From the NCBI GenBank assembly GCA_002102555.1, contig MCFL01000057.1, forward strand, positions 93,345 to 157,344: a DNA stretch of 64,000 nucleotides, written 5' to 3'. Below are positions 33,428 to 44,784 of this stretch, one piece after another; the stretch's first letter is position 1; each line of letters opens with the position of its first letter. A program made the translations under genes and the position numbers. Source of the DNA: Catenaria anguillulae PL171. Its lineage: Eukaryota; Blastocladiomycota; Blastocladiomycetes; Blastocladiales; Catenariaceae. The notes beneath the pieces were generated by a model. It was not told where the DNA came from. It did not search any database and saw nothing but the letters and a program-made list of their open reading frames with translations.

Positions 33428-36400
33428 CTACAACGCCAATGCCTTGCCCAAAATCTCATCATACCACTGCGCATACACGGCCTTGTTGTGCCTCGCCACG
33501 GCCGCCAATCTTGCCCCAAGCGCATTCATCTGTGCATCTACCACATCCAAGCCATTGGCCGCCAACGAATCGCGCCTGAGCCTCACACCACCGGCCGCTG
33601 CAGGAGCGGCAGCAGATGATGAAGGTTCCACGGCGGCGGCAAGCGCGGCACTCGACATGCCCAAATACGTCCGCAACGCCGCATGCACCCTGCGGCTCAC
33701 AATGGCGAGCACGGGATCCTTTGCATTAATCGTCTTTGTCACCATGGTGTGAATCAAATCCCTTTGCGCTTGCGACAGTGGCGCGCCACCAGGAACACTC
33801 GCCGCCACGGCCGACTCGACCAGTGCCGCAATGTGCGCCACGCTCGGCACACTGCCGTCCTCGCTCGTCAACATGTCGACCAGCCGGCCAGACATTTGCG
33901 TAACGGCCAACTCGCTTGCCTGCACCTTGGGTGCCACTGCACGGCCCACAACGCCCTCCATAGTGCGCTCCACAGTCACCGTGGCCGACCGCATCCACGG
34001 AAACGCGTTTCTGACAACCATGGCCACCGCGCCGGCAATCGCCACGGCCTGCGCCATGGTCTGCATGACATACAACCTACGCGCATCCATGCTCAGAGTT
34101 TCGGGCACAGTCTCGGGGCTCACGGCCACAGCCGACGTCGGCGACACAAGCGACAAGAGCGCCTCATGATACACGTCCTCGAACTTTGGCCGCGTCAGGT
34201 CCGACAACGGAATGCCCTCTGGGTTGCGCTGGTCGCGCAGCGCCAACAAGTCACGGGATGCAGCCTCGAGCCACGCGCGCGTCTTTGCGAGCGGATCCAT
34301 GGTCGTTGTTGTGGACGCTGCCACGAGCTCAGCAAATTTGGCCGATTCGTACTCGACCGCGCGTGCTTGCAGCACGGGACGCAGTTGCGCGAGGTGGAAG
34401 TTGGCCAAGTCGAGACGCATCTGGTCGAGAAGCTGGTGAATCTTGAGCACTACCTTGCCGAACCCGTTGCTTTCGCTAGTGGCAAGTACCTGCAATTCGC
34501 GAATGTCGGCGTCACGCACGGGTGCCGCGAGCTGGTGCATGTACGTGACAATGACGCCCAAGAGGGCTGCCACATCCACGCGGCCCTGGCGTGCTGCGAG
34601 CTCTTGCTTGACGAGGTGCGGGTCAAGTGCCGCCTCAATGTTCTTGACGAGCTGTGAATCACTGGCGTTTCCGCCTGCCTGCTGGGCAATGCCCACGAGC
34701 GCTTCGCGGATTTCGGCAACGAGGTCGGGCACAAATGCAAAGTCGCCCGCGGAAATCATGCCATCCAGTCGGTCCGCAAACGCGCGCTCAGCCATGTCCT
34801 TGACTGCTTGAGCTTGCGCGGGCAAGGGTGTGGGCTTGAGGATGAATTCCGGATCCATGACCACTTCGTGGGCAAGCGCGTGGTTATCAAGAATTGACGC
34901 CAAGTGTGCGTTGGACGCGGACGCCGTGGTGGGCGAAACAGGTGCCGGCGACATGTGCGCTGGTGCAGGTGAAGGCGTGCGAAGAGCTGCGGTGGCGGAT
35001 GGCGATGGCGACCGCAAGTTGCCTGGGCTTGTGTTGCCGCGCACAACGCGGTTCGGGCTCGCAACAAGCACCGAGTCCGAGTCGCTTCCTGCCGTGTCTG
35101 ACCCGGCCGACCCGGCCGCCCCTCGTCCGCCGGCAACGCGGTACGGTGATCCTGGCCGCCGGTTTCCTTCTTCGACGGCTTGTTGCAACACGTACACGAG
35201 CCCTTCGGCCTCGAGCACGCTCGTCAACTGGTCCACAGCGGCCTCACCGCCCACCCTGACGAGCCGTTGGCGCATCACCTTGAGCTGCTTGACAATCGAG
35301 GGCCGCCACTCTGCATCCGTCGCGTCGTGGTTGGCACCAGACACATTGTCGAGCAAACGCGCGAGCTCAAGCGCGTGCACCACGAGGTTGTTGACTATGG
35401 CTTGCGTGTCCTTGGACTTGAAGGCTTCAAAGGTCGAGTGGTAAGTGAACCAGGATTGCAAGAAGGCGGCAATCGACGTGTGGAACGACGAGTCGGACGA
35501 ATGGCGCGCGAGCGAGGTGAAGGACGAGACGAGTGAGGTCAGGGCGGCTTGCAGGGCCGTGCCGGCGTTGATGAGTTCCTGTGTCCACGGCGAGTGAGTA
35601 TTGAGTCTTGTGGATACAGAAGAGGATTGAAAAGATACCTTTTCCAAAGCCCCTTCCTGGTTGTCAATAATGGCCTCGCTATGCGCCAGCAACATAAACA
35701 CAGTCAAAAACGCTCGAGTGGGCGTCTTGCCCAATGCCGGGACCTCGGCCTTGGGAGCACACTTCTTGACCTTTTGCAAGAAGCGCGACGTGACACGAAT
35801 GACAATGGGCTTTTGCATGACGGCAGCAGCTTGAGGGAACGGCATGCCGGCCAACCGGGACACGTCAAGGCAGCCGGCAAGCGATGCGGGCACGGCCGAC
35901 TTGTTGCCCGCCGGGTTTGGCTTTGACTTTGGAGCCGCTGACGTGGATGCACGAATGAGCTTGACAAAATCCGCGAGCGGCTTGCCCAACGTGCACCGAC
36001 GCCACCACGTCTGAATTTCGACGGCTGCACGCGCACGAATGCCCTGCTCGAGCACGGCGCCATCGTTCAAGCACGCACGACTCAGTTTTTGAATCTGGAC
36101 GCGGCGCCACTGACTTGCCCTGAGCTTGTCCTGCAAGACGCGCTGCGCTTGAAGTGCGCGGCGTGCATTCTTTTCTTGGGTCCGTTGCGCCACTTGCTTT
36201 GCACGCTCCACGGCCGCGGCGGATTGGAGTCGGCGCGACTCGATGGTCGCTTGGCGGTTGGCGCGGGCCATTTCGAGCGTGCGTTCCACGGCCAAGAGGG
36301 TCGAGCGGCGAGCGGATTGACGTTGCGTGGCCACATCCACCATCACGAGACGCACATGGCCATGGTGCCTTGCGAGCTTTGCACGGCGGGCATCGAGCAG

Positions 36401-36757
36401 CCGTTGGCGATTGCGAGCGGCCGAGTCGAGACAAGTGTTGCCCGAATGGTTCTCGTCATCTGACGACGAGTCATCGGCCGATGCATGACGCACACGCACG
36501 TGGGCATGGTGCGGGTGGGTCCAAGCCGGGTGGACGTGCGCCTCGTGCGTGTGGGCGTCGTGCGCGTGAGCTTGGTGGTGGTGGAACCGCTGAGCTACGT
36601 GCCGCGGGCGCTTGGCTTGGCGGCGCAAGTGCGCAGCGTCGATTTCAAACGAGATGCCGCCCAGGCCGCTAGAGTGGGCGCGGGCATGGATGGGCACGGG
36701 CATGGTGAGGACCGTGGGCGACGAGGGCGCCGACGAGGTGCGGGAATGCGAGTCCAT
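33428..36757 (-). CDS. TCP11 / Sok1-family protein
   Basis: About 1,090 residues if an in-frame 60-nt intron (35638-35579) is removed. The start at 36757 (ACAATGGACTCG) is preferred; the frame is open to 36940. His-rich leader (residues 50-90), basic coiled coil (about 120-230: RQATIESRRLQSAAAVERA...), an IQ-like motif AAVEIQTWWRR, then the TCP11 domain: EVVMDPEFILKPTPLPAQAQ, VKDMAERAFADRLDGMI, DPHLVKQELAARQG, LAAPVRDADIRELQ, LDQMRLDLANFHLAQLRP and VEYESAKFAEL. Animal TCP11 acts in sperm cAMP signalling and motility; yeast Sok1 suppresses loss of PKA. A link to PKA signalling here is family inference. A Ser/Pro/Gly/Ala linker (about 590-650) splits the helical domain. Confidence 0.85.
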   Translation of the reverse strand: MDSHSRTSSAPSSPTVLTMPVPIHARAHSSGLGGISFEIDAAHLRRQAKRPRHVAQRFHHHQAHAHDAHTHEAHVHPAWTHPHHAHVRVRHASADDSSSDDENHSGNTCLDSAARNRQRLLDARRAKLARHHGHVRLVMVDVATQRQSARRSTLLAVERTLEMARANRQATIESRRLQSAAAVERAKQVAQRTQEKNARRALQAQRVLQDKLRASQWRRVQIQKLSRACLNDGAVLEQGIRARAAVEIQTWWRRCTLGKPLADFVKLIRASTSAAPKSKPNPAGNKSAVPASLAGCLDVSRLAGMPFPQAAAVMQKPIVIRVTSRFLQKVKKCAPKAEVPALGKTPTRAFLTVFMLLAHSEAIIDNQEGALEKVSFQSSSVSTRLNTHSPWTQELINAGTALQAALTSLVSSFTSLARHSSDSSFHTSIAAFLQSWFTYHSTFEAFKSKDTQAIVNNLVVHALELARLLDNVSGANHDATDAEWRPSIVKQLKVMRQRLVRVGGEAAVDQLTSVLEAEGLVYVLQQAVEEGNRRPGSPYRVAGGRGAAGSAGSDTAGSDSDSVLVASPNRVVRGNTSPGNLRSPSPSATAALRTPSPAPAHMSPAPVSPTTASASNAHLASILDNHALAHEVVMDPEFILKPTPLPAQAQAVKDMAERAFADRLDGMISAGDFAFVPDLVAEIREALVGIAQQAGGNASDSQLVKNIEAALDPHLVKQELAARQGRVDVAALLGVIVTYMHQLAAPVRDADIRELQVLATSESNGFGKVVLKIHQLLDQMRLDLANFHLAQLRPVLQARAVEYESAKFAELVAASTTTTMDPLAKTRAWLEAASRDLLALRDQRNPEGIPLSDLTRPKFEDVYHEALLSLVSPTSAVAVSPETVPETLSMDARRLYVMQTMAQAVAIAGAVAMVVRNAFPWMRSATVTVERTMEGVVGRAVAPKVQASELAVTQMSGRLVDMLTSEDGSVPSVAHIAALVESAVAASVPGGAPLSQAQRDLIHTMVTKTINAKDPVLAIVSRRVHAALRTYLGMSSAALAAAVEPSSSAAAPAAAGGVRLRRDSLAANGLDVVDAQMNALGARLAAVARHNKAVYAQWYDEILGKALAL

Positions 36758-37715
36758 TGTAGTAGTAGGAGTTGTTGTTGTCTTTGTCGAAGATAGTACT
36801 GATAATGGCGAAAGAGAGTGAGTCAGTGTGTCACTGACAGGCTGAGAGACGCGACCAAAAAAGGCCTGGTAAGTACTCGTAGAGTGTACCGATGAGGAGG
36901 AATGGTCAGTCAATACGGTCAATACGGTCGATGCGGTCAACGCTTGAGTTGCGAATCGTGAGATGTAGGTGCACGGGTCCCTGACGTTTTAACTTGACGA
37001 TAATAGTAGATGCTGTTGGAGGTTGTCCGTGTTGACAGACGGATGACAAAGTCAGTCACCTGGCCACTCTTGCTCCATCAGCCCATGGGGTGGCGGGAGG
37101 CTGCTGGCTGGCCGCTCAAAGTCATGAGCTTCTTGGACGCGGGCTTCAATTCACGATGGACGAAGGGTCAAGCCCGTTGCTTACCCCAGCCACGGCTTGG
37201 CTTGATGCGCGAATGGTATTGGACAATGAGCAAACACACCTGCTGACCATTTAGACGATAGGATGACGACGGACGGGCTAGAGCGATGATGGCAAGAGCG
37301 GGACATCAGCAACGGACGTACAGAGCTGAGATGGAATGCGAGGAGAGAAGTGCATCCAGCTATCACGAGACTGCTGCCGACTGTGACTTTTTTCCGCTAT
37401 TCTATTCGCTTTCTTCAAGTTATGGAATCGGTTGTCTCCAGCACAGCAATGTTGCTCAGATCGCACGATCCAAGGTGCAGGCAAAGAGTTTGCACGTCTC
37501 CTTGATTTTTTGTCTCCCTCTTCAGTACTCTCAAGTCATGGGAACTTGCTGACAAGCACGCGTCATTCTCGACGTTTCCATCCTTGCATTCCAGGAAAGA
37601 AAACTTGATGACAAGTGGAAAGAATGTGTATGTACATCACATGTACAATGATAAAAGTCACAGATACTCCAGTTCGCAAACAACAGACAATATACACAGT
37701 GGACTATGACGGAAA
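36758..37715. other. Intergenic region, about 960 bases
   Basis: Lies between the start of the TCP11-family gene and the 3' end of the dioxygenase gene, both on the minus strand. It should hold the TCP11 promoter and 5' UTR; the CAACAACAACTCC(TAC)n leader just above the TCP11 start is UTR-like. No other gene recognised. Confidence 0.35.
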
Positions 37716-39131
37716 TCAACACAAGCGCCTCTCCACGGCCTTGCCCACCGTCCTCAACCGACTCCGCCAATCATCGCCATTCAAGTAGCACCCCGTCAAC
37801 CTGCGGTCCTTGCCCGTAAACTCTGCCCGCCCATGCATCACGCGCTGATTATCCAAGACCCACACCAGACCGGGCTTTGCAGCAAACCAATACTCGTTGC
37901 GCTTGTCCTTGACCAAAGCTTGCCACTTGAGCAACGCATCGTAATACGCCTCCACCTCTTGGCTCGACAAGTGGTTGAGCACGCTGCGATCATTGTTGTT
38001 GTACCGCAACGTGACAAGCTTGCCCTGTGCGTCTTCGGTAAACATCGAATACCCGTACCGCGGGTGCGGGTAAATGTACGTGGCCTCGTCGCCCGCACAA
38101 TGCGCGCCAATCTTGGTGTCCCGAAGCACTCGGTAAGCTTGCGGATCCTGGGCCTTGAGTTGCGCAGCAACCGCAAACCCGTCAACCAGCAAACTTTCGC
38201 CACCCGTGCCCGTAAAGCCCAGCAGGTGGAACAGCTGCAAGCCAATCGGGTCCGTGAAATACGTCGTGTCGGTATGTGCGGGCAGAGCCAGCGAAGTGTA
38301 GGCCGTGTCGCCGTGCTCGAGGTTGGGTGTAAAGTCCCAGTACGTCCCATAGTGGGTTTCACGGATAAAGGCAATGCGTTCGGCGAGTGACCGGGTTTTC
38401 TTTGAGCACGCGGGCACGTTGGTCACGAGCGAGAAGCCGTATTGTGCCTACATGTGTGTGTAACACAAACCAGACATTTGTGAGTCGAACCAGGATTTGC
38501 TGCAATCATGGGATTCCGATGAAAACACATGTACAATGTTGGCCAACCACTGGGCCAATCCATCATCCGACGAGGGATCCATGACTGCATCGTACTCAAC
38601 ACTTGGCGGGGCATGCTTGATCTCTGCGCCCCAAAGCTTGACGGCATCATAGGGCTGAGCCTCGAGCTCGGTACGAAACCTCGCCTTTTCGCCATACGCG
38701 TGCTGCGCCAACCACGCCTTTTCGAACGTGGCCGTGTGCCCGTCGCTCCACGTCAAGTGCACGGCGTCGCCAGCCACCTTGACACTGGTGACGGAAATGT
38801 CACGCGGCAGGGTGGCTGTGTCGACGAGCCGCTGCTTGGTGATTGGGTGCCAGCAAGCGGCACACCGGCAGTGGTCGCGCAGCCAAATGGCGTGCAGTGT
38901 GGTGGGCGGGTCGGTGGCTGAGAGCGGGATTGACACGGTGGAGAAGGAGCGGGGCGGGGCGGCAGACGAGTGCAAGAGGCGGCCAGAGCTGGGGTGGTGG
39001 GTCACAAAGTTATCGTGAGGGCGAGCAGGGAAGGTGCGCTGGACATGGAGGGTGGCGCCCGCGACCAACTGGGTCCGGCTGGCCAGTGTGGGAAAGAAAC
39101 GAGACAGAGTCCGAAATGCCGGGCGGATCAT
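37716..39131 (-). CDS. Trimethyllysine dioxygenase (carnitine biosynthesis)
   Basis: Fe(II)/2-oxoglutarate enzyme that hydroxylates N6-trimethyllysine, the first step of carnitine synthesis, normally mitochondrial. Exons 39131-38535 and 38447-37716 (87-nt intron) give 442 residues. The basic leader MIRPAFRTLSRFFPTLASR fits mitochondrial import. The N-terminal zinc-binding GBBH-type domain has WLRDHCRCAACWHP. In the catalytic jelly roll, iron ligands are the HTD of LPAHTDTTYFTDP and the distal His of RVMHGRAEF; GTGGESLLVDGFAVA follows the metal site, and RRLTGCYLNGDDWRSRL is the 2-oxoglutarate-binding C-terminal motif. The GCYLNGDD ending and TYFTDP favour trimethyllysine dioxygenase over gamma-butyrobetaine dioxygenase. 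The start could also be six bases upstream (39137). Confidence 0.88.
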
Positions 39132-39449
39132 GGTCATTGCATTCACTGTATTCACTGTATACATTCACTGGTATTCATAGACAGACAGCAGGGTTTGCTA
39201 TTGACTTGAAAGAGTTAACGTTGACCATCAATCATCAACATTACAAATTGCCCAAAGAGACAAGGTTTGGCGATTCCGATCAATCCCGCGATCTTGATCC
39301 TGAACCTGATCTTGATCAACCTTCACTTTTCTTTCCCATTCCCATCCGCCAACGGGCTCCAACTCGAATTCGAACGAGGCGCGTCACGCCGTGTGTGAAT
39401 AGAAATGGTCTTTACTGAAGCAAACACTCGATGCAATCGCCCGCTCACC
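39132..39449. promoter_or_regulatory. Divergent promoter region
   Basis: About 320 bases between the dioxygenase (-) and CC2D2A (+) starts. A (GATCTTGATCCTGAAC)-like imperfect repeat occurs at 39285-39320. No TATA box. Confidence 0.35.
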
Positions 39450-42400
39450 ATGTCCGAGTCTGTGCCTGCAGCCTCCACCGCGGATGCCGTGGCACGTGCT
39501 CGCCAGCGGATCGCCGCCCTCCGGCTGACAACTCCCGCACCCGCCGGCCAAGCGCAGCACGCGTCGTCGTCGGCCTCGCCCGTCATGTCTGCGTCGCCGT
39601 CCTCTTCTGGTGGCGCCTCGGGGTTCCGGAAAATGGCCGAGAACCAGCAACCCACGTTCACACTTACGGGAGCCGACGATTCCGCGTCAAAGTCGCAGTC
39701 GCAGTCGCAGGCAATCCCAAGAGCGCTGGCACCCAAAGACACATCGAACGATGCGCTCATGCAGTCCCAGGCCCTGTTTCACTTGGGCACACACGCAAAC
39801 CTCAACATCGACACGTCTTCCTCTTCCTTGCAGTCGCCGTCAAGTGCATCGCCAATCGCCAAGGGCCTCTCGTCCCTGTCCATCTCGGTCTTGCGCAAAC
39901 GCAAACCAACCACCGACACACACACACCCGCCATCCAATCCTCAGCCGCCCATCTGGACGCACGGCCGCATGCGCCAACAACCAACCACGATGGAGACGA
40001 TCTCGAAGCGCTTCTCGGCTCGCTGCATGACCAGGCATCGCCAGTCATTTCGATCCCCGCCCAGCTTGACTCGAATGTCTCGGACGCACTGCTATGGTTT
40101 GGCCCAACAAGACAACAGCTTCAGCAAGCGTACCTTGTACAATCCGCCAAACGCGCTCAGGGCCAAGCCGTGCCATACACCCCACCCATGCTCGCACACA
40201 ACCAAGCCTACCTGTCCGTCCGCCACCCATCCATCCCACCCTCCGAATCGCCCTACGCATGGCCGTGGCAAGTCGACCACGTGCATCCAATCCACAACCC
40301 TGCATCCGCAAGTGACTCGCTTGCATCCGCAGCCGCCGACTGGACCACATCCGAGGACACGCGCCAAGCCCACGTGCTGCGCCTGCACCTCCTACACGTG
40401 CACCTGACATGCCACCCGCTCCTTCCAGCGCACGCCCCGCTGCTTGCCACGCTCGACGTGCTGCTCGCCACTTACGCCCGGCTCACCGCCACTGACCCCT
40501 GTGCGCTTCTCTCAGCACACTTGCGGTCGCTCATTTCCGAATACAAGCGCGCGCGACGCACGCTGCTGGGGCAACTGGACCCGAGCCAAACGCGCGAGTC
40601 ACCGCTGTGGCACATGCCTTCGATGGGCAATGCGGTGCGCGAGTATGTACGTGGCCAAGACTGGAACTGGATTTGTGAGGTGTTGGCCCAAGTCCGGTAC
40701 TTGAAACACGTGCTGGTCGAGATTCGCGAGTGTCGGCGCAAGCGCCAGGACGAGCGGCGCGCCGTTGACAAGGTGCAGAGGAGGATTGAGGACGTTTGGA
40801 TGGAAATTGAGCGAGTACGTACGAGTGGTTTCCGTGAACGGCGGATGGTAGTGGATGAGATCGAGGAAGATGGTTTATTTGCACAGGATGAGGTCGAGGA
40901 CGAGGTCAAGGATTTGGAGCGCGAGGAGGCCGAGTGGGCAAAGGCCATTGCATTGGAAAGGGACTTGTGTGCCGTCATCTTGGGCAACAATCCATCCACG
41001 TCAACCAATGACAATGACAAAGAGGACGAGGGGGAGGAGGAGCAGAGGTTGCCGGCATATGCGCCGGCAGAGACAGTGTATCCGCGCCGAGGCGTGCGGT
41101 ATCGGTTTGAGTTCGATGACGACCAAGATGCCCGCAGCGAGAATGAGCAGCTCGTCGAGACAAGGACGACCACGTCGTGGATGGCAAAGGTCATGGTCGC
41201 CGGTATTGTTGTTGCAAGCACGCAAGCGGTTGTACTAGATGTGCAAACTCAGCGCGTGCGCTGGAACGAGCCATTGGATGTGGTGGTTCCCAAAGAGGCA
41301 GGTGTCGAGTGTGTGGACGTTACGATTTACGAACACCAAGTACATATACGTCAACTGTCCCCTTCACTCGTACGTGAAACCATCAAGCTGAACTCATCCT
41401 ACCCTTTGCGCACAACAGGGACACCTTCGCACGCCCACTTTCATTGCACACTTGTCGCTCCCCACACCTTACTCGTCGCACATCCACGGCACACACTCGC
41501 TCACGTTCTCGTCCCCCGACGCACACATTTCCGGGTCGCTCACATATCAGCTCACATGGCTCTCAGCTCCGCCTTCAATCCCACTTGCCCCAGCCACACT
41601 CACGCACTTTCCGCACTTGACGACCCTGGTCTCGCCCGCATCGCTCGATGCCCACGCAATCCTCAAGTGCATCCAACAGCTCCACTTGCACGTCCCACCC
41701 GAGCACGCGCTAGTGGCAGACGTGAACGAGCTGGCATCCATGGCTCGGGCCTTGGTCGTGCCGCCCGGGCATGTCGAGGTTGTGAGCGGCGACGACGCAA
41801 ATGCCCTGGGCGATTTCGGCGCCGTGGACGCACGTCGATTGCAAGTGCTCCGGCAACGTGCAAACAAGGAAATTGTCGTTGGCGGGCCCGTGCCGCTCGA
41901 TGGAGAAATCATGACGCTCAAAGTCGACGACGCCCAGCCACCCTCCAAAGTCCTGCAACTGCTACAGCATTCCAAATCCGAGCTCGGGTCCACACGTTTC
42001 TCAACGCTTGCACGCCGCTTGCACATCCGCCACTTGCACGCACGCGGCACTCTCACGCAAGCGCGTCAGTTTGACTCGCTGGTTCGCGAGGTGCGCTTGC
42101 CGCGCCAACAGGACGAGGGAAACATATTGTTCGACTTGTTTCGCGCGCGCCGCAAGCTGCGGCCAGAGAAACAAGAGCCCCGGTGGTCGCTCAAGGGCAC
42201 GGGCGAGGCGGGCAGTGAACGCAGACGCAGGGAGCGCGGCGAGTACGCGGTGGTTGTGGCGGTCAAGCGCGGCGTAAATTTTCCGACACGCGCCGGAGGT
42301 GGGGTGGGGGCAGGGCGAGGCAAGGCCGGCGATGCAGACCAAGGTGGTGGTCCGCCGGCAGATGTGGCTGCGGCGCTACCGGGACTATTTGATGTGGACG

Positions 42401-44544
42401 ATGCGCAATCGGCCAGGGAGAGGCTGTACGTCCAAGTGTCGTATGACGGCAAGGTCACGCGCACATTGGGCGTGGTCCATGGCCCGCATCCAGAATGGAA
42501 CGCGGCCGTGTCCTTGTCGGTCAAGATCCCGAGCGAGCAGGCGCTGCCGAATGGCGTCATTCACATCAACGTGTTTGACGAGGTACTTGTTGACATGCAC
42601 GTGGATGATCGGACGAGGGAAAAGACCGTGTTCTATGTCAAAGAGGCAAAGTGGATTGGCCAAGTGACTGTGCCGATGGTCGATTTGTGCGAGCAGGGAA
42701 GGATTGTGGGCCGATTTCCAGTCACTGTAGGGGTGCCATTGATGGGATACACGATGGCGGCTGAGGAAGCAGTGTTGGACTTGGCGGTTTCTCTCACCCC
42801 AGATTTTTCAATTGACGAGCAGTTGCAGCTGCAGGCCGTGTCGTCCATGGAGCATCCTGACACAGTGCAAGCGGCACAAAGGTGGCTCGCCAAACTCCCT
42901 CCTGCAAGCCCGTCACCCAGGTTTGCACTCGCACTTGCAACCGACTTGTCGGGCCAACAAGTGCTCGTGTCGCGCTACCTGTCGCCGCTCGCACCGCCCG
43001 CCTACATCACGTCGGTCGACCAGGCAGTCCGATTTGTGGCCATGATTCCAACGCTCAGTGACCGGCTGTCGTTTGCTGCCGATGTCGAGATCTGGGCCAC
43101 GTGCGACCAGTTTCTCGCTCTGGGTGCGGGCGATGGGATCGACCATGCGATTCTGTTGGCGTGCTTACTCATGTACTTGGCCGTGGGTGATGTGTACCTG
43201 GTGCTTGGATACGGTGTGCCGGATGGTCGCACGGCGCATGTAATGTACATACCCACGGGCGCCAATTCAGGAGCCAGTCTTGCCAATGCTCTTGACCGAG
43301 ATGAGGAGCCCATATTTGTCAATCCATTGACGGGCCGCACGTACCGCGCACGCGACCGGCCAGGCACTTCGATCGGGCTGCACGGCATTGGGTGCGTGGT
43401 GGGCGTGAGCAACTTGTGGTTGAATGTACAACCAGTGGATGCGACATTCGCAACGCCGCCCATGGTGTGGGATTTCAACAATACGTCTGCTTGGCGGCCC
43501 TTGTTTTCCAACACGCCCACATCTGCAACTGCTGCACGCACCCTTCTCTCGTCGCTCGCCTCGCTTGTCGTTCCCACGTCTTCCTCCAATGGATCCGGGC
43601 CGGGGACACGTCGCCCAGAACCTTGGACAAGCATTCAACCCACCTCACTCACCTACACTCGCGTTCCATCCAAATCTATCAAAGCCTTGCAAACCCAACT
43701 CGAATCCACACTCACGCGCAACATCGAATCGTGGCGTCTTCGCCCAACACGCTGGAACCGGCTGCTGTGCCGCGTGCTCTCGCGACTGGCTGCTGCATCC
43801 GAAGTGCACGGCGACCCAGACTGCACATCGCCCGACCAGCGCCGCGCACTGTACGCGTCGGCCATGGCCGAGGTACAAAAGATGGCGAGCATTCAAGACA
43901 ATCACATTTACGTTGTGTCGATCAATGTGCCGTGGACCGAGGAGGAGGCTGTGGTTGAGGCAGTCAAGGAGACGCGGTGGTGGGACACGGAGGATCCCGC
44001 GGTGGAGTTGGCCATGGCTGTGTGGTGCGTCGGTGGAATCAGTGGTGTGGTCGGCGTGTGGGTGTGGCTTGCAAGCAGTGTGCGCCGATGGAATGTCGGC
44101 GGTGCTGGCACGGCGGCTGGAGCAAGCTTGAGGACGGGCAGTGTACGCGCCCCGTCTGCAGCTCCGACTGGAACAATTCTTGTCGACATGCCGACGACAC
44201 CTATGGTGCAGCCGCCATTGTTTGCTGGCGCAGGTGCGAGTGCCGCGGGGATGCGGCGCCGGTCATCGTCTGTGATGCGCGAAGGGCTGGATAACTTGTC
44301 GATGCGTGCAGGGGATGATGCCGAGGATCAATCACGACCGAGGTCGGCGAGTAGTGCAAGTGGAAAACAACAACTTGCGCCAGGTGAGCATGGTGGCCGC
44401 CATTCACGAAACGCCAGCCTCGACGCATCGGGCAGTGCGGTGGGAGGGAAGCTGTCCGGTGCAGGCAGTCGGCCGCAGAGTGCCAGGCACCGCAGGCAGC
44501 TGTCCCAGGGTAGTGGCTTGAAGGATGTGCAGGTTCGAGAGTGA
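39450..44544 (+). CDS. CC2D2A / MKS6-like ciliary transition-zone protein
   Basis: Exons 39450-41339 and 41419-44544 encode 1,671 residues, close to the vertebrate length of about 1,620. CC2D2A is a core MKS-module protein of the ciliary transition zone, which gates entry into the flagellum. Low-complexity N-terminus; central helical and coiled-coil segment (about residues 330-520, with RECRRKRQDERRAVDKVQRR); C2 domain at about 900-1100 (RLYVQVSYDGKVTRTLG, HPEWNAAVSLSVKIP, HINVFDEV); then the degenerate transglutaminase-like domain: EIWATCDQFLALGAGDGIDH, DVYLVLGYGVPDGRTAHVMY, FVNPLTGRTY and IGLHGIGCVVGVSNLWLNVQ. These last motifs are diagnostic. The start at 39450 has a CACCATG context. The final 180 residues are Ser/Gly-rich, with a hydrophobic stretch (VCVGGISGVVGVWVWLA) near residue 1500. 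Such genes are kept only in flagellated fungi. Confidence 0.9.
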
Positions 44545-44784
44545 GTCTCATGCTTCAATCTTTGAAAAAAAAATTCGGAAAGAGTTGTACAGTCGGAGTA
44601 AATATGTCTGGGATTTACAGGTTGTTATCTTTACATTGATTTGTTCCGAACACATCAGTATTCTTTCGTATGGCTTGTCGTCGGGAATTGGTCACCATTG
44701 CACACGGCCGGGGCAAAAATCAAATGGTGCAAGCTGGTTGATCATTGATCGAACAAATACAATATGGAGATAGCGATACATAAA

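Noticed and set aside
37833-38390. 185-codon plus-strand frame
   Set aside because: Shadow of the dioxygenase catalytic domain on the other strand.
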